From Arenicola marina (taxonomy: Eukaryota; Annelida; Polychaeta; Arenicolidae), in assembly GCA_964019135.1 (NCBI GenBank), contig OZ025257.1, positions 27,512,352 to 27,576,351 of the forward strand: a DNA stretch of 64,000 nucleotides, given 5' to 3'. Under the pieces are notes generated by a model. The model worked only from the letters and a program-made list of their open reading frames with translations. It had not been told where the DNA came from and did not search any database. Positions within the stretch are counted from its first letter, which is position 1. Each line of letters begins with the position of its first letter. This document shows positions 42,640-55,993 of the stretch, in pieces. A program made the position numbers and the translations under genes.

Positions 42640-45600
42640 CCCCTTCCCTCCCCCCCCCCCCCCAACCTCTCCGCAATACATGCCCCTCCCCCGCCCTCAC
42701 TGCTAGCTCCCCGCTCTCACCACTCTCTCTGACCTGCCCGCCCTCCCCGCTACCTCCTCGCCTTACCCACCCTCCACGCCCTTCATGCCCCTCCCCCGCC
42801 CTCACCACCCTCTCCGCCCTGCCTGTCCTTCCCACTACCTCCTCGCCCTGCCCGCCCTCTCCGCCCTTCATGCCCCTCCCCCGCCCTCACCACCCTCTCC
42901 GCCCTGCCTGTCCCTCCCGCTACCTCCTCGCCCTACCCGCCCTCCCCGCCCTTCATGCCTCTTCCCCCGCCCTCACCACCCTGTCCGCCCTGCCTGTCCT
43001 CCCCGCTACCTCCTCGCCCTACCCGCCCTCCCGGCCCTTCATGCCCCTCCCCCGCCCTCACCACCCTCTCCGCCCTGCCTGTCCTTCCCGCTACCTGTCC
43101 GCCCTACCCGCCCTTCCCGCCCTTCATGCCCCTCCCCCGCCCTCACCACCCTCTCCGCCCTGCCTGTCCTTCCCACTACCTCCTCGCCCTGCCCGCCCTC
43201 TCCGCCCTTCATGGCCCTCCCCCGCCCTCACCACCCTCTCCGCCCTGCCTGTCCTTCCCACTACCTCCTCGCCCTACCCGCCCTCCCGGCCCTTCATGCC
43301 CCTCCCCCGCCCTCACCACCCTCTCCGCCCTGCCTGTCCTTCCCGCTACCTGTCCGCCCTACCCGCCCTCCCCGCCCTTCATGGCCCTCCCCCGCCCTCA
43401 CCACCCTCTCCGCCCTGCCTGTCCTTCCCACTACCTCCTCGCCCTGCCCGCCCTCTCCGCCCTTCATGCCTCTTCCCCCGCCCTCACCACCCTCTCCGCC
43501 CTGCCTGTCCCTCCCGCTACCTCCTCGCCCTACTCGCCCTCCCCGCCCTTCATGGCCCTCCCCCGCCCTCACCACCCTCTCCGCCCTGCCTGTCCTTCCC
43601 ACTACCTCCTCGCCCTACCCGCCCTGCCCGCCCCTCATGCCCCTCCCCCGCCCTCACCACCCTCTCCGCCCTGCCTGTCCTTCCCGCTACCTGTCCGCCC
43701 TACCCGCCCTCCCCGCCCTTCATGGCCCTCCCCCGCCCTCACCACCCTCTCCGCCCTGCCTGTCCTTCCCACTACCTCCTCGCCCTGCCCGCCCTCTCCG
43801 CCCTTCATGCCTCTTCCCCCGCCCTCACCACCCTCTCCGCCCTGCCTGTCCCTCCCGCTACCTCCTCGCCCTACCCGCCCTCCCCGCCCTTCATGGCCCT
43901 CCCCCGCCCTCACCACGCTCTCCGCCCTGCCTGTCCTTCCCACTACCTCTTCGCCCTGCCCGCCCTCTCCGCCCTTCATGCCCCTCCCCCGCCCTCACCA
44001 CCCTCTCCGCCCTGCCTGTCCCTCCCGCTACCTCCTCGCTCTGTCCACCCTCTCCGCCCTTCATGCCCCTCCCCCGCCCTCACCACCCTCTCCGCCCTGC
44101 CTGTCCTTCCCGCTACCTGTCCGCCCTACCCGCCCTCCCCGCCCTTCATGGCCCTCCCCCGCCCTCACCACCCTCTCCGCCCTGCCTGTCCTTCCCGCTA
44201 CCTCCTCGCCCTGCCCGCCCTCTCCGCCCTTCATGCCTCTTCCCCCGCCCTCACCACCCTCTCCGCCCTGCCTGTCCCTCCCGCTACCTCCTCGCCCTAC
44301 CCGCCCTCCCCGCCCTTCATGGGCCTCCCCCGCCCTCACCACCCTCTCCGCCCTGCCTGTCCTTCCCACTACCTCCTCGCCCTGCCCGCCCTCTCCGCCC
44401 TTCATGCCCCTCCCCCGCCCTCACCACCCTCTCCGCCCTGCCTGTCCCTCCCGCTACCTCCTCGCTCTGTCCACCCTCTCCGCCCTTCATGCCCCTCCCC
44501 CGCCCTCACCACCCTCTCCGCCCTGCCTGTCCTTCCCGCTACCTGTCCGCCCTACCCGCCCTCCCCGCCCTTCATGGCCCTCCCCCGCCCTCACCACCCT
44601 GTCCGCCCTGCCTGTCCTTCCCGCTACCTCCTCGCCCTACCCGCCCTCCCCGCCCTTCATGCCCCTCCCCCGCCCTCACCACCCTGTCCGCCCTGCCTGT
44701 CCTTCCCGCTACCTCCTCGCCCTACCCGCCCTCCCCGCCCTTCATGCCCCTCCCCCGCCCTCACCACCCTCTCCGCCCTGCCTGTCCTTCCCGCTACCTC
44801 CTCGCCCTGCCCGCCCTCCCCGCCCTTCATGCCCCTCGCCCGCCCTCACCACCCTCTCCGCCCTGCCTGTCCTTCCCGCTACCTCCTCGCCCTACCCGCC
44901 CTCCCCGCCCTTCATGCCTCTTCCCCCGCCCTCACCACCCTGTCCGCCCTGCCTGTCCTCCCCGCTACCTCCTCGCCCTACCCGCCCTCCCCGCCCTTCA
45001 TGCCCCTCCCCCGCCCTCACCACCCTCTCCGCCCTGCCTGTCCCTCCCGCTACCTCCTCGCCCTACCCGCCCTCCCGGCCCTTCATGCCCCTCCCCCGCC
45101 CTCACCACCCTCTCCGCCCTGCCTGTCCTTCCCGCTACCTCCTCGCCCTACCCGCCCTGCCCGCCCCTCATGCCCCTCCCCCGCCCTCACCACCCTCTCC
45201 GCCCTGCCTGTCCTTCCCGCTACCTGTCCGCCCTACCCGCCCTCCCCGCCCTTCATGCCCCTCCCCCGCCCTCACCACCCTCTCCGCCCTGCCTGTCCTT
45301 CCCGCTACCTCTCCGCCCTACCCGCCCTCCCCGCCCTTCATGCCCCTCCCCCGCCCTCACCACCCTCTCCGCCATGCCTGTTCTTCCCGCTACCTCCTCG
45401 CTCTGCCCACCCTCCCCGCCCTTCATGCCCCTCCCCCGCCCTCACCACCCTCTCCGCCCTGCCTGTCCCTCCCGCTACCTCCTCGCTCTGTCCACCCTCT
45501 CCGCCCTTCATGCCCCTCCCCCGGCCTCACCACCCTCTCCGCCCTGCCTGTCCCTCCCGCTACCTCCTCGCCCTACCCGCCCTCCCCGCCCTTCATGCCC

Positions 45601-47300
45601 CTCCCCCGCCCTCACCACCCTCTCCGCCCTGCCTGTCCCTCCCGCTACTTCCTCGCCCTACCCGCCCTCCCCGCCCTTCATGCCCCTCCCCCGCCCTCAC
45701 CACCCTCTCCGCCCTGCCTGTCCCTCCCGCTACCTCCTCGCCCTACCCGCCCTCCCCGCCCTTCATGGCCCTCCCCCGCCCTCACCACCCTCTCCGCCCT
45801 GCCTGTCCTTCCCGCTACCTCCTCGCCCTGCCCGCCCTCCCCGCCCTTCATGCCCCTCCCCTGCCCTCACCACCCTCTCCGCCCTGCCTGTCCTTCCCGC
45901 TACCTCCTCGCCCTACCCGCCCTCCCCGCCCTTCATGCCCCTCCCCCGCCCTCACCACCCTCTCCGCCCTGCCTGTCCTTCCCGCTACCTCCTCGCCCTA
46001 CCCGCCCTCCCCGCCCTTCATGCCTCTTCCCCCGCCCTCACCACCCTGTCCGCCCTGCCTGTCCTTCCCGCTACCTCCTCGCCCTACCCGCCCTCCCCGC
46101 CCTTCATGCCCCTCCCCCGCCCTCACCACCCTCTCCGCCCTGCCTGTCCTCCCCGCTACCTCCTCGCCGTACCCGCCCTCCCGGCCCTTCATGGCCCTCC
46201 CCCGCCCTCACCACCCTCTCCGCCCTGCCTGTTCTTCCCGCTACCTCCTCGCCCTGCCCGCCCTCCCCGCCCTTCATGCCCCTCCCCCGCCCTCACCACC
46301 CTCTCCGCCCTGCCTGTCCTTCCCGCTACCTGTCCGCCCTACCCGCCCTCCCCGCCCTTCATGCCCCTCCCCCGCCCTCACCACCCTCTCCGCCCTGCCT
46401 GTCCTTCCCGCTACCTCTCCGCCCTACCCGCCCTCCCCGCCCTTCATGCCCCTCCCCCGCCCTCACCACCCTCTCCGCCATGCCTGTTCTTCCCGCTACC
46501 TCCTCGCTCTGCCCACCCTCCCCGCCCTTCATGCCCCTCCCCCGCCCTCACCACCCTCTCCGCCCTGCCTGTCCTTCCCGCTACCTGTCCGCCCTACCCG
46601 CCCTCCCCGCCCTTCATGCCCCTCCCCCGCCCTCACCACCCTCTCCGCCCTGCCTGTCCTTCCCGCTACCTCTCCGCCCTACCCGCCCTCCCCGCCCTTC
46701 ATGCCCCTCCCCCGCCCTCACCACCCTCTCCGCCATGCCTGTTCTTCCCGCTACCTCCTCGCTCTGCCCACCCTCCCCGCCCTTCATGCCCCTCCCCCGC
46801 CCTCACCACCCTCTCCGCCCCGCCTGTCCTTCCCGCTACCTGTCCGCCCTACCCGCCCTCCCCGCCCTTCATGCCCCTCCCCCGCCCTCACCACCCTCTC
46901 CGCCCTGCCTGTCCTTCCCGCTACCTCTCCGCCCTACCCGCCCTCCCCGCCCTTCATGCCCCTCCCCCGCCCTCACCACCCTCTCCGCCATGCCTGTTCT
47001 TCCCGCTACCTCCTCGCTCTGCCCACCCTCCCCGCCCTTCATGCCTCTTCCCCCGCCCTCACCACCCTCTCCGCCCTGCCTGTCCTCCCCGCTACCTCCG
47101 CGCCCTTCCCGCCCTCTTCGTTACCTCCCCGCCCTCCGCGCTCTGCCTGCCCTCACCACCCCCTCCGCCAGCCCTGCCTTCCCCGTTACCTCATCGTCCT
47201 CCCTGTCTTCTTTGCCCTCTCCACCTTCCGCCGCCCTCCCCGCCATCCCCGCCCTCCCTGCCCCCTGCCCCGCCCTCCCCACCCTTCACTATCTCCCCTG
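42640..47300 (+). repeat. 85-bp C-rich minisatellite
   Basis: About 54 copies of an 85-bp unit that is almost purely pyrimidine plus G on the + strand (CCCCTCCCCCGCCCTCACCA, CCCTCTCCGCCCTGCCTGTC, CTACCTCCTCGCCC and similar). G is limited and A rare. Late in the array a 255-bp (three-unit) block with TACCTGTCC, TACCTCTCC and CATGCCTGTTC signatures is repeated about three to four times (46270-47040). Because 85 is one more than a multiple of 3 and the unit lacks stop triplets, all three + frames stay open for about 1,460-1,550 codons. These frames encode the same 85-residue period in different phase. No inverted repeat is present in the unit. Confidence 0.96.
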
Positions 47301-47965
47301 CCCTCACCTCCCGCCCGGCCGTCAATCGGTTGGTTAGCTGTCGGCGCTTAATTCGAGCAACAGCAAAGGAAGGTCGGCTCGTCATGCTAAGCACGGTCCC
47401 CTTGTCGTGCCAGCAAAACTGGCGGCAGACGCGTAGTTTTGTCTGACGGCGGTCGTCGTATCACCATTGCCCCCCGCCCCCTTCCACCCCCTGCCTCTTC
47501 CAGCGCACCCTTAATTCACGTTCCTCTCTCGTCTGTCCCCGAATCCACCCCGCCTCCACGCCAGCCTACGCCAGCCTCCGACCCGCCTCCAGCCCCGCCT
47601 CCCCGTCAGCCTACCCCCGCCCCCACCCCGCCCACGGCGACCCCCGTCTGCCTCACTCGTTCCGTGTCTCGCCGCCAAGTTTTGCGACTTTCGCTCTGGG
47701 TCTCTTCGTCCAAGCTTCAGCGGCGGAGAGGGACAATGTGCCACACGAAGCGTTGTCGCAAATCCCTGCGGTTTTGTAGGAAAAAAAAAAGAACACCTAG
47801 TTTTCCTCTCCCCTTGAAATTGGTAGTAATTTATCCGTCGCCTCTGCGCCCTGAAAGTGTTTGTATGGCCTTCAAATGATCGGATTCGCCGAGAATGCGG
47901 CGCTTTTTGCCGAGAGAGCACGAGAAATGGTCGCTCCGTGCGGCTGTTGGGGATAAAAAGGGCTC
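47301..47965. other. Single-copy spacer between the 85-bp and 60-bp arrays
   Basis: GC-rich, with C-rich stretches at about 47470-47640 that keep frames open on both strands (146 codons on +, 136 on minus, both proline- or arginine-rich). Neither has a recognisable domain. An A-run lies at 47780-47789. I see no gene. Confidence 0.55.
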
Positions 47966-48955
47966 AGTGTCCGCCCCACCGTTTACAGGGACAGAGACCT
48001 CTCGTTAGATAACATGGCCCAGATCGGTGTCCGCCCCACCGTTTACAGGGACAAACCTCTCGTTAGATAACACCGCCCAGATCAGTGTCCGCCCCACCGT
48101 TTACAGGGACAGAGACCTCTCGTTAGATAACACCGCCCAGATCAGCGTCCGCCCCACCGTTTACAGGGACAGGGACCTCTCGTTAGATAACACCGCCCAG
48201 ACCGGTGCCCGCCCCACCGTTTACAGGGACAGAGACCTCTCGTTAGATAACAACGCCCAGATCGGTGTCCGTCCCACCGTTTACAGGGACACCCCTCTCG
48301 TTAGATAACACCGCCCAGATCGGTGTCCGTCCCACCGTTTACAGGGCAGAGACCTCTCGTTAGATAACACCGCCCAGATCGGTGTCCGTCCCACCGTTTA
48401 CAGGGACAGAGACCTCTCGTTAGAGAACACCGCCCAGATCGGTGTCCGCCCCACCGTTTACAGGGAAAGAGACCTCTCGTTAGATAACACCGCCCAGATC
48501 GGTGTCCGTCCCACCGTTTACAGGGACAGAGACCTCTCGCTAGATAACACCTGCCCAGATCGATATCCGCCCCACCGTTTACAGGGACAGAGACCTCTCG
48601 TTAGATAACACCGCCCAGATCGGTGTCCGCCCCTCCGTTTACAGGGACAGACCTCTCGTTAGATAACACCGCCCAGATCGGTGTCCGCCCCTCCGTTTAC
48701 AGGGACAAAGACCTCTCGCTAGATAACACCGCCCAGATCGGTGTCCGCCCCACCGTTTACACGGACCTCTCGTTAGATAACACCGCCCAGATCGGTGTCC
48801 GCCCCACGCTCTCGTTAGATAACACCGCCCAGATCGGTGTCCGTCCCACCGTTTACAGGGCAGAGACCTCTCGTTAGATAACACCGCCCAGATCGGTGTC
48901 CGTCCCACCGTTTACAGGGACAGAGACCTCTCGTTAGATAACACCGCCCAGATCG

Positions 48956-51900
48956 GTGTCCGCCCCTCCGTTTACAGGGACAGACCTCTCGTTAGATAAC
49001 ACCGCCCAGATCGGTGTCCGCCCCACCGTTTACACGGACCTCTCGTTAGATAACACCGCCCAGATCGGTGTCCGTCCCACCGTTTACAGGGACAGATACC
49101 TCTCGTTAGATAACACCGCCCAGATCGGTGTCCGCCCCACCGTTTACAGGGACAGATACCTCTCGTTAGATAACACCGCCCAGATCGGTGTCCGTCCCAC
49201 CGTTTACAGGGACAGAGACCTCTCGTTAGATAACACCGGCCAGATCGGTGTCCGTCCCACCGTTTACAGGGACAGAGACCTCTCGTTAGATAACACCGCC
49301 CAGATCGGTGTCCGCCCCACCGTTTACAGGGACAGAGACCTCTCGTTAGATAACACCGCCCAGATCGGTGTCCGCCCCACCGTTTACAGGGAAAGAGACC
49401 TCTCGTTAGATAACACCGCCCAGATCGGTGTCCATCCCACCGTTTACAGGGACAGAGACCTTTCGTTAGATAACACCGCCCAGATCGGTGTCCGCCCCAC
49501 CGTTTACAGGGACAGAGACCTCTCGTTAGATAACACCGCCCAGATCGGCGTCCGCCCCTCCGTTTACAGGGACAAAGACCTCTCGTTAGATAACACCGCC
49601 CAGATCGGTGTCCGCCCCACCGTTTACAGGGACAAAGACCTCTCGTTAGATAACACCGCCCAGATCGGTGTCCGCCCCACCGTTTACAGGGACAGAGACC
49701 TCTCGTTAGATAACACCGCCCAGATCGGTGTCCGCCCCACCGTTTACAGGGAAAGAGACCTCTCGTTAGATAACACCGCCCAGATCGGTGTCCGCCCCAC
49801 CGTTTACAGGGACAGAGACCTCTCGTTAGAGAACACCGCCCAGATCGGTGTCCGCCCCACCGTTTACAGGGACAGAGACCTCTCGTTAGGTAACACCGCC
49901 CAGATCGGTGTCCGCCCCACCGTTTACAGGGACAGAGACCTCTCGTTAGAGAACACCGCCCAGATCGGTGTCCGCCCCACCGTTTACAGGGACAGAGACC
50001 TCTCGTTAGATAACACCGCCCAGATCGGTGTCCGCCCCACCGTTTACAGGGACAGAGACCTCTCGTTAGATAACACCGCCCAGATCGGTGTCCGCCCCAC
50101 CGTTTACAGGGACAGAGACCTCTCGTTAGAGAACACCGCCCAGATCGGTGTCCGCCCCACCGTTTACAGGGACAGAGACCTCTCGTTAGGTAACACCGCC
50201 CAGATCGGTGTCCGCCCCACCGTTTACAGGAACAGAGACCTATCGATAGATAACACCGCCCAGATCGGTGCCCGCCCCACCGTTTACAGGGACAGAGACC
50301 TCTCGTTAGATAACACCGCCCAGATCGGTTTCCGCCCCACCGTTTACAGGGACAGAGACCTCTCGTTAGATAACACCGCCCAGATCGGTGTCCGCCCCAC
50401 CGTTTACAGGGACAGAGACCTCTCGTTAGATAACACCGCCCAGATCGGTGTCCGCCCCACCGTTTACAGGGACAGAGACCTCTCGTTAGATAACACCGCC
50501 CAGATCGGTGTCCGCCCCACCGTTTACAGGGACAGAGACCTCTCGTTAGGTAACACCGCCCAGATCGGTGTCCGCCCCACCGTTTACAGGGACAGAGACC
50601 TCTCGTTAGAGAACACCGCCCAGATCGGTGTCCGCCCCACCGTTTACAGGGACAGAGACCTCTCGTTAGATAACACCGCCCAGATCGGTGTCCGCCCCAC
50701 CGTTTACAGGGACAGAGACCTCTCGTTAGATAACACCGCCCAGATCGGTGTCCGCCCCACCGTTTACAGGGACAGAGACCTCTCGTTAGAGAACACCGCC
50801 CAGATCGGTGTCCGCCCCACCGTTTACAGGGACAGAGACCTCTCGTTAGGTAACACCGCCCAGATCGGTGTCCGCCCCACCGTTTACAGGAACAGAGACC
50901 TATCGATAGATAACACCGCCCAGATCGGTGCCCGCCCCACCGTTTACAGGGACAGAGACCTCTCGTTAGATAACACCGCCCAGATCGGTTTCCGCCCCAC
51001 CGTTTACAGGGACAGAGACCTCTCGTTAGATAACACCGCCCAGATCGGTGTCCGCCCCACCGTTTACAGGGACAGAGACCTCTCGTTAGATAACACCGCC
51101 CAGATCGGTGTCCGCCCCACCGTTTACAGGGACAGAGACCTCTCGTTAGATAACACCGCCCAGATCGGTGTCCGCCCCACCGTTTACAGGAACAGAGACC
51201 TCTCGTTAGATAACACCGCCCAGATCGGTGTCCGCCCCACCGTTTACAGGGACAGAGACCTCTCGTTAGAGAACACCGCCCAGATCGGTGTCCGTCCCAC
51301 CGTTTACAGGGACAGAGACCTCTCGTTAGATAACACCGCCCAGATCGGTGTCCGTCCCACCGTTTACAGGGCAGAGACCTCTCGTTAGATAACACCGCCC
51401 AGATCGGTGTCCGCCCCACCGTTTACAGGGACAGAGACCTCTCGTTAGATAACACCGCCCAGATCGGTGTCCGCCCCACCGTTTACAGGGACAGAGACCT
51501 CTCGTTAGATAACACCGCCCAGATCGGTGTCCGTCCCACCGTTTACAGGGACAGAGACCTCTCGTTAGATAACACCGCCCAGACCGGTGCCCGCCCCACC
51601 GTTTACAGGGACAGTGACCTCTCGTTAGATAACATGGCCCAGATCGGTGTCCGCCCCACCGTTTACAGGGACAAACCTCTCGTTAGATAACACCGCCCAG
51701 ATCAGTGTCCGCCCCACCGTTTACAGGGACAGAGACCTCTCGTTAGATAACACCGCCCAGATCGGTGTCCACCCCACCGTTTACAGGGACAGGGACCTCT
51801 CGTTAGATAACACCGCCCAGATCGGTGTCCGTCCCACCGTTTACAGGGCAGAGACCTCTCGTTAGATAACACCGCCCAGATCGGTGTCCGTCCCACCGTT

Positions 51901-54900
51901 TACAGGGACAGAGACCTCTCGTTAGATAACACCGCCCAGATCGGTGTCCGTCCCACCGTTTACAGGGACAGAGACCTCTCGCTAGATAACACCTGCCCAG
52001 ATCGATATCCGCCCCACCGTTTACAGGGACAGAGACCTCTCGTTAGATAACACCGCACAGATCGGTGTCCGTCCCACCGTTTACAGGGACAGACCTCTCG
52101 TTAGATAACACCGCCCAGATCGGTGTCCGTCCCACCGTTTACAGGGACAGAGACCTCTCGTTAGATAACACCGCCCAGATCGGTGTCCACCCCACCGTTT
52201 ACAGGGACAGACCTCTCGTTAGATAACACCGCCCAGATCGGTGTCCGCCCCACCGTTTACACGGACCTCTCGTTAGATAACACCGCCCAGATCGGTGTCC
52301 GCCCCACCGTTTACAGGGACAGATACCTCTCGTTAGATAACACCGCCCAGATCGGCGTCCATCCCACCGTTTACAGGGACAGAGACCTTTCGTTAGATAA
52401 CACCGCCCAGATCGGTGTCCGCCCCACCGTTTACAGGGACAGAGACCTCTCGTTAGATAACACCGCCCAGATCGGTGTCCGCCCCTCCGTTTACAGGGAC
52501 AGACCTCTCGTTAGATAACACCGCCCAGATCGGTGTCCGCCCCACCGTTTACACGGACCTCTCGTTAGATAACACCGCCCAGATCGGTGTCCGTCCCACC
52601 GTTTACAGGGACAGATACCTCTCGTTAGATAACACCGCCCAGATCGGTGTCCGCCCCACCGTTTACAGGGACAGATACCTCTCGTTAGATAACACCGCCC
52701 AGATCGGTGTCCGTCCCACCGTTTACAGGGACAGAGACCTCTCGTTAGATAACACCGGCCAGATCGGTGTCCGTCCCACCGTTTACAGGGACAGAGACCT
52801 CTCGTTAGATAACACCGCCCAGATCGGTGTCCGCCCCACCGTTTACAGGGACAGAGACCTCTCGTTAGATAACACCGCCCAGATCGGTGTCCGCCCCACC
52901 GTTTACAGGGAAAGAGACCTCTCGTTAGATAACACCGCCCAGATCGGTGTCCATCCCACCGTTTACAGGGACAGAGACCTTTCGTTAGATAACACCGCCC
53001 AGATCGGTGTCCGCCCCACCGTTTACAGGGACAGAGACCTCTCGTTAGATAACACCGCCCAGATCGGCGTCCGCCCCTCCGTTTACAGGGACAAAGACCT
53101 CTCGTTAGATAACACCGCCCAGATCGGTGTCCGCCCCACCGTTTACAGGGACAAAGACCTCTCGTTAGATAACACCGCCCAGATCGGTGTCCGCCCCACC
53201 GTTTACAGGGACAGAGACCTCTCGTTAGATAACACCGCCCAGATCGGTGTCCGCCCCACCGTTTACAGGGAAAGAGACCTCTCGTTAGATAACACCGCCC
53301 AGATCGGTGTCCGCCCCACCGTTTACAGGGACAGAGACCTCTCGTTAGAGAACACCGCCCAGATCGGTGTCCGCCCCACCGTTTACAGGGACAGAGACCT
53401 CTCGTTAGGTAACACCGCCCAGATCGGTGTCCGCCCCACCGTTTACAGGGACAGAGACCTCTCGTTAGAGAACACCGCCCAGATCGGTGTCCGCCCCACC
53501 GTTTACAGGGACAGAGACCTCTCGTTAGATAACACCGCCCAGATCGGTGTCCGCCCCACCGTTTACAGGGACAGAGACCTCTCGTTAGATAACACCGCCC
53601 AGATCGGTGTCCGCCCCACCGTTTACAGGGACAGAGACCTCTCGTTAGAGAACACCGCCCAGATCGGTGTCCGCCCCACCGTTTACAGGGACAGAGACCT
53701 CTCGTTAGGTAACACCGCCCAGATCGGTGTCCGCCCCACCGTTTACAGGAACAGAGACCTATCGATAGATAACACCGCCCAGATCGGTGCCCGCCCCACC
53801 GTTTACAGGGACAGAGACCTCTCGTTAGATAACACCGCCCAGATCGGTTTCCGCCCCACCGTTTACAGGGACAGAGACCTCTCGTTAGATAACACCGCCC
53901 AGATCGGTGTCCGCCCCACCGTTTACAGGGACAGAGACCTCTCGTTAGATAACACCGCCCAGATCGGTGTCCGCCCCACCGTTTACAGGGACAGAGACCT
54001 CTCGTTAGATAACACCGCCCAGATCGGTGTCCGCCCCACCGTTTACAGGGACAGAGACCTCTCGTTAGGTAACACCGCCCAGATCGGTGTCCGCCCCACC
54101 GTTTACAGGGACAGAGACCTCTCGTTAGAGAACACCGCCCAGATCGGTGTCCGCCCCACCGTTTACAGGGACAGAGACCTCTCGTTAGATAACACCGCCC
54201 AGATCGGTGTCCGCCCCACCGTTTACAGGGACAGAGACCTCTCGTTAGATAACACCGCCCAGATCGGTGTCCGCCCCACCGTTTACAGGGACAGAGACCT
54301 CTCGTTAGAGAACACCGCCCAGATCGGTGTCCGCCCCACCGTTTACAGGGACAGAGACCTCTCGTTAGGTAACACCGCCCAGATCGGTGTCCGCCCCACC
54401 GTTTACAGGAACAGAGACCTATCGATAGATAACACCGCCCAGATCGGTGCCCGCCCCACCGTTTACAGGGACAGAGACCTCTCGTTAGATAACACCGCCC
54501 AGATCGGTTTCCGCCCCACCGTTTACAGGGACAGAGACCTCTCGTTAGATAACACCGCCCAGATCGGTGTCCGCCCCACCGTTTACAGGGACAGAGACCT
54601 CTCGTTAGATAACACCGCCCAGATCGGTGTCCGCCCCACCGTTTACAGGGACAGAGACCTCTCGTTAGATAACACCGCCCAGATCGGTGTCCGCCCCACC
54701 GTTTACAGGAACAGAGACCTCTCGTTAGATAACACCGCCCAGATCGGTGTCCGCCCCACCGTTTACAGGGACAGAGACCTCTCGTTAGAGAACACCGCCC
54801 AGATCGGTGTCCGTCCCACCGTTTACAGGGACAGAGACCTCTCGTTAGATAACACCGCCCAGATCGGTGTCCGTCCCACCGTTTACAGGGCAGAGACCTC

Positions 54901-55993
54901 TCGTTAGATAACACCGCCCAGATCGGTGTCCGCCCCACCGTTTACAGGGACAGAGACCTCTCGTTAGATAACACCGCCCAGATCGGTGTCCGCCCCACCG
55001 TTTACAGGGACAGAGACCTCTCGTTAGATAACACCGCCCAGATCGGTGTCCGTCCCACCGTTTACAGGGACAGAGACCTCTCGTTAGATAACACCGCCCA
55101 GACCGGTGCCCGCCCCACCGTTTACAGGGACAGTGACCTCTCGTTAGATAACATGGCCCAGATCGGTGTCCGCCCCACCGTTTACAGGGACAAACCTCTC
55201 GTTAGATAACACCGCCCAGATCAGTGTCCGCCCCACCGTTTACAGGGACAGAGACCTCTCGTTAGATAACACCGCCCAGATCGGTGTCCACCCCACCGTT
55301 TACAGGGACAGGGACCTCTCGTTAGATAACACCGCCCAGATCGGTGTCCGTCCCACCGTTTACAGGGCAGAGACCTCTCGTTAGATAACACCGCCCAGAT
55401 CGGTGTCCGTCCCACCGTTTACAGGGACAGAGACCTCTCGTTAGATAACACCGCCCAGATCGGTGTCCGTCCCACCGTTTACAGGGACAGAGACCTCTCG
55501 CTAGATAACACCTGCCCAGATCGATATCCGCCCCACCGTTTACAGGGACAGAGACCTCTCGTTAGATAACACCGCACAGATCGGTGTCCGTCCCACCGTT
55601 TACAGGGACAGACCTCTCGTTAGATAACACCGCCCAGATCGGTGTCCGTCCCACCGTTTACAGGGACAGAGACCTCTCGTTAGATAACACCGCCCAGATC
55701 GGTGTCCACCCCACCGTTTACAGGGACAGACCTCTCGTTAGATAACACCGCCCAGATCGGTGTCCGCCCCACCGTTTACACGGACCTCTCGTTAGATAAC
55801 ACCGCCCAGATCGGTGTCCGCCCCACCGTTTACAGGGACAGATACCTCTCGTTAGATAACACCGCCCAGATCGGCGTCCATCCCACCGTTTACAGGGACA
55901 GAGACCTTTCGTTAGATAACACCGCCCAGATCGGTGTCCGCCCCACCGTTTACAGGGACAGAGACCTCTCGTTAGATAACACCGCCCAGATCG
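48956..55993 (+). repeat. 3519-bp higher-order block, two near-identical tandem copies
   Basis: The sequence from 48956 to about 52474 is repeated from 52475 to about 55993, including every unit variant that I compared and the positions of the shortened units. The two 810-codon frames at 48956 and 52475 translate identically. Individual 60-bp units in the block differ from one another by several percent, so the block was duplicated recently as a whole. Confidence 0.85.

Noticed and set aside
42785..47446. Three overlapping frames of about 1,500 codons as proline-rich proteins
   Set aside because: All three are the same stop-free 85-bp repeat read in three phases; there are no non-repetitive domains, no signal peptide and no gene context.
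47439..47921. 146-codon (+) and 136-codon (-) frames in the spacer
   Set aside because: Both are composed of Pro/Arg-rich low-complexity sequence and overlap on opposite strands without a recognisable domain.
48956..54938. 810/815-codon frames on both strands as repeat proteins
   Set aside because: They exist on both strands with equal length, start without ATG in a different frame from the repeat phase, and end at frame-breaking short units that recur in each block.
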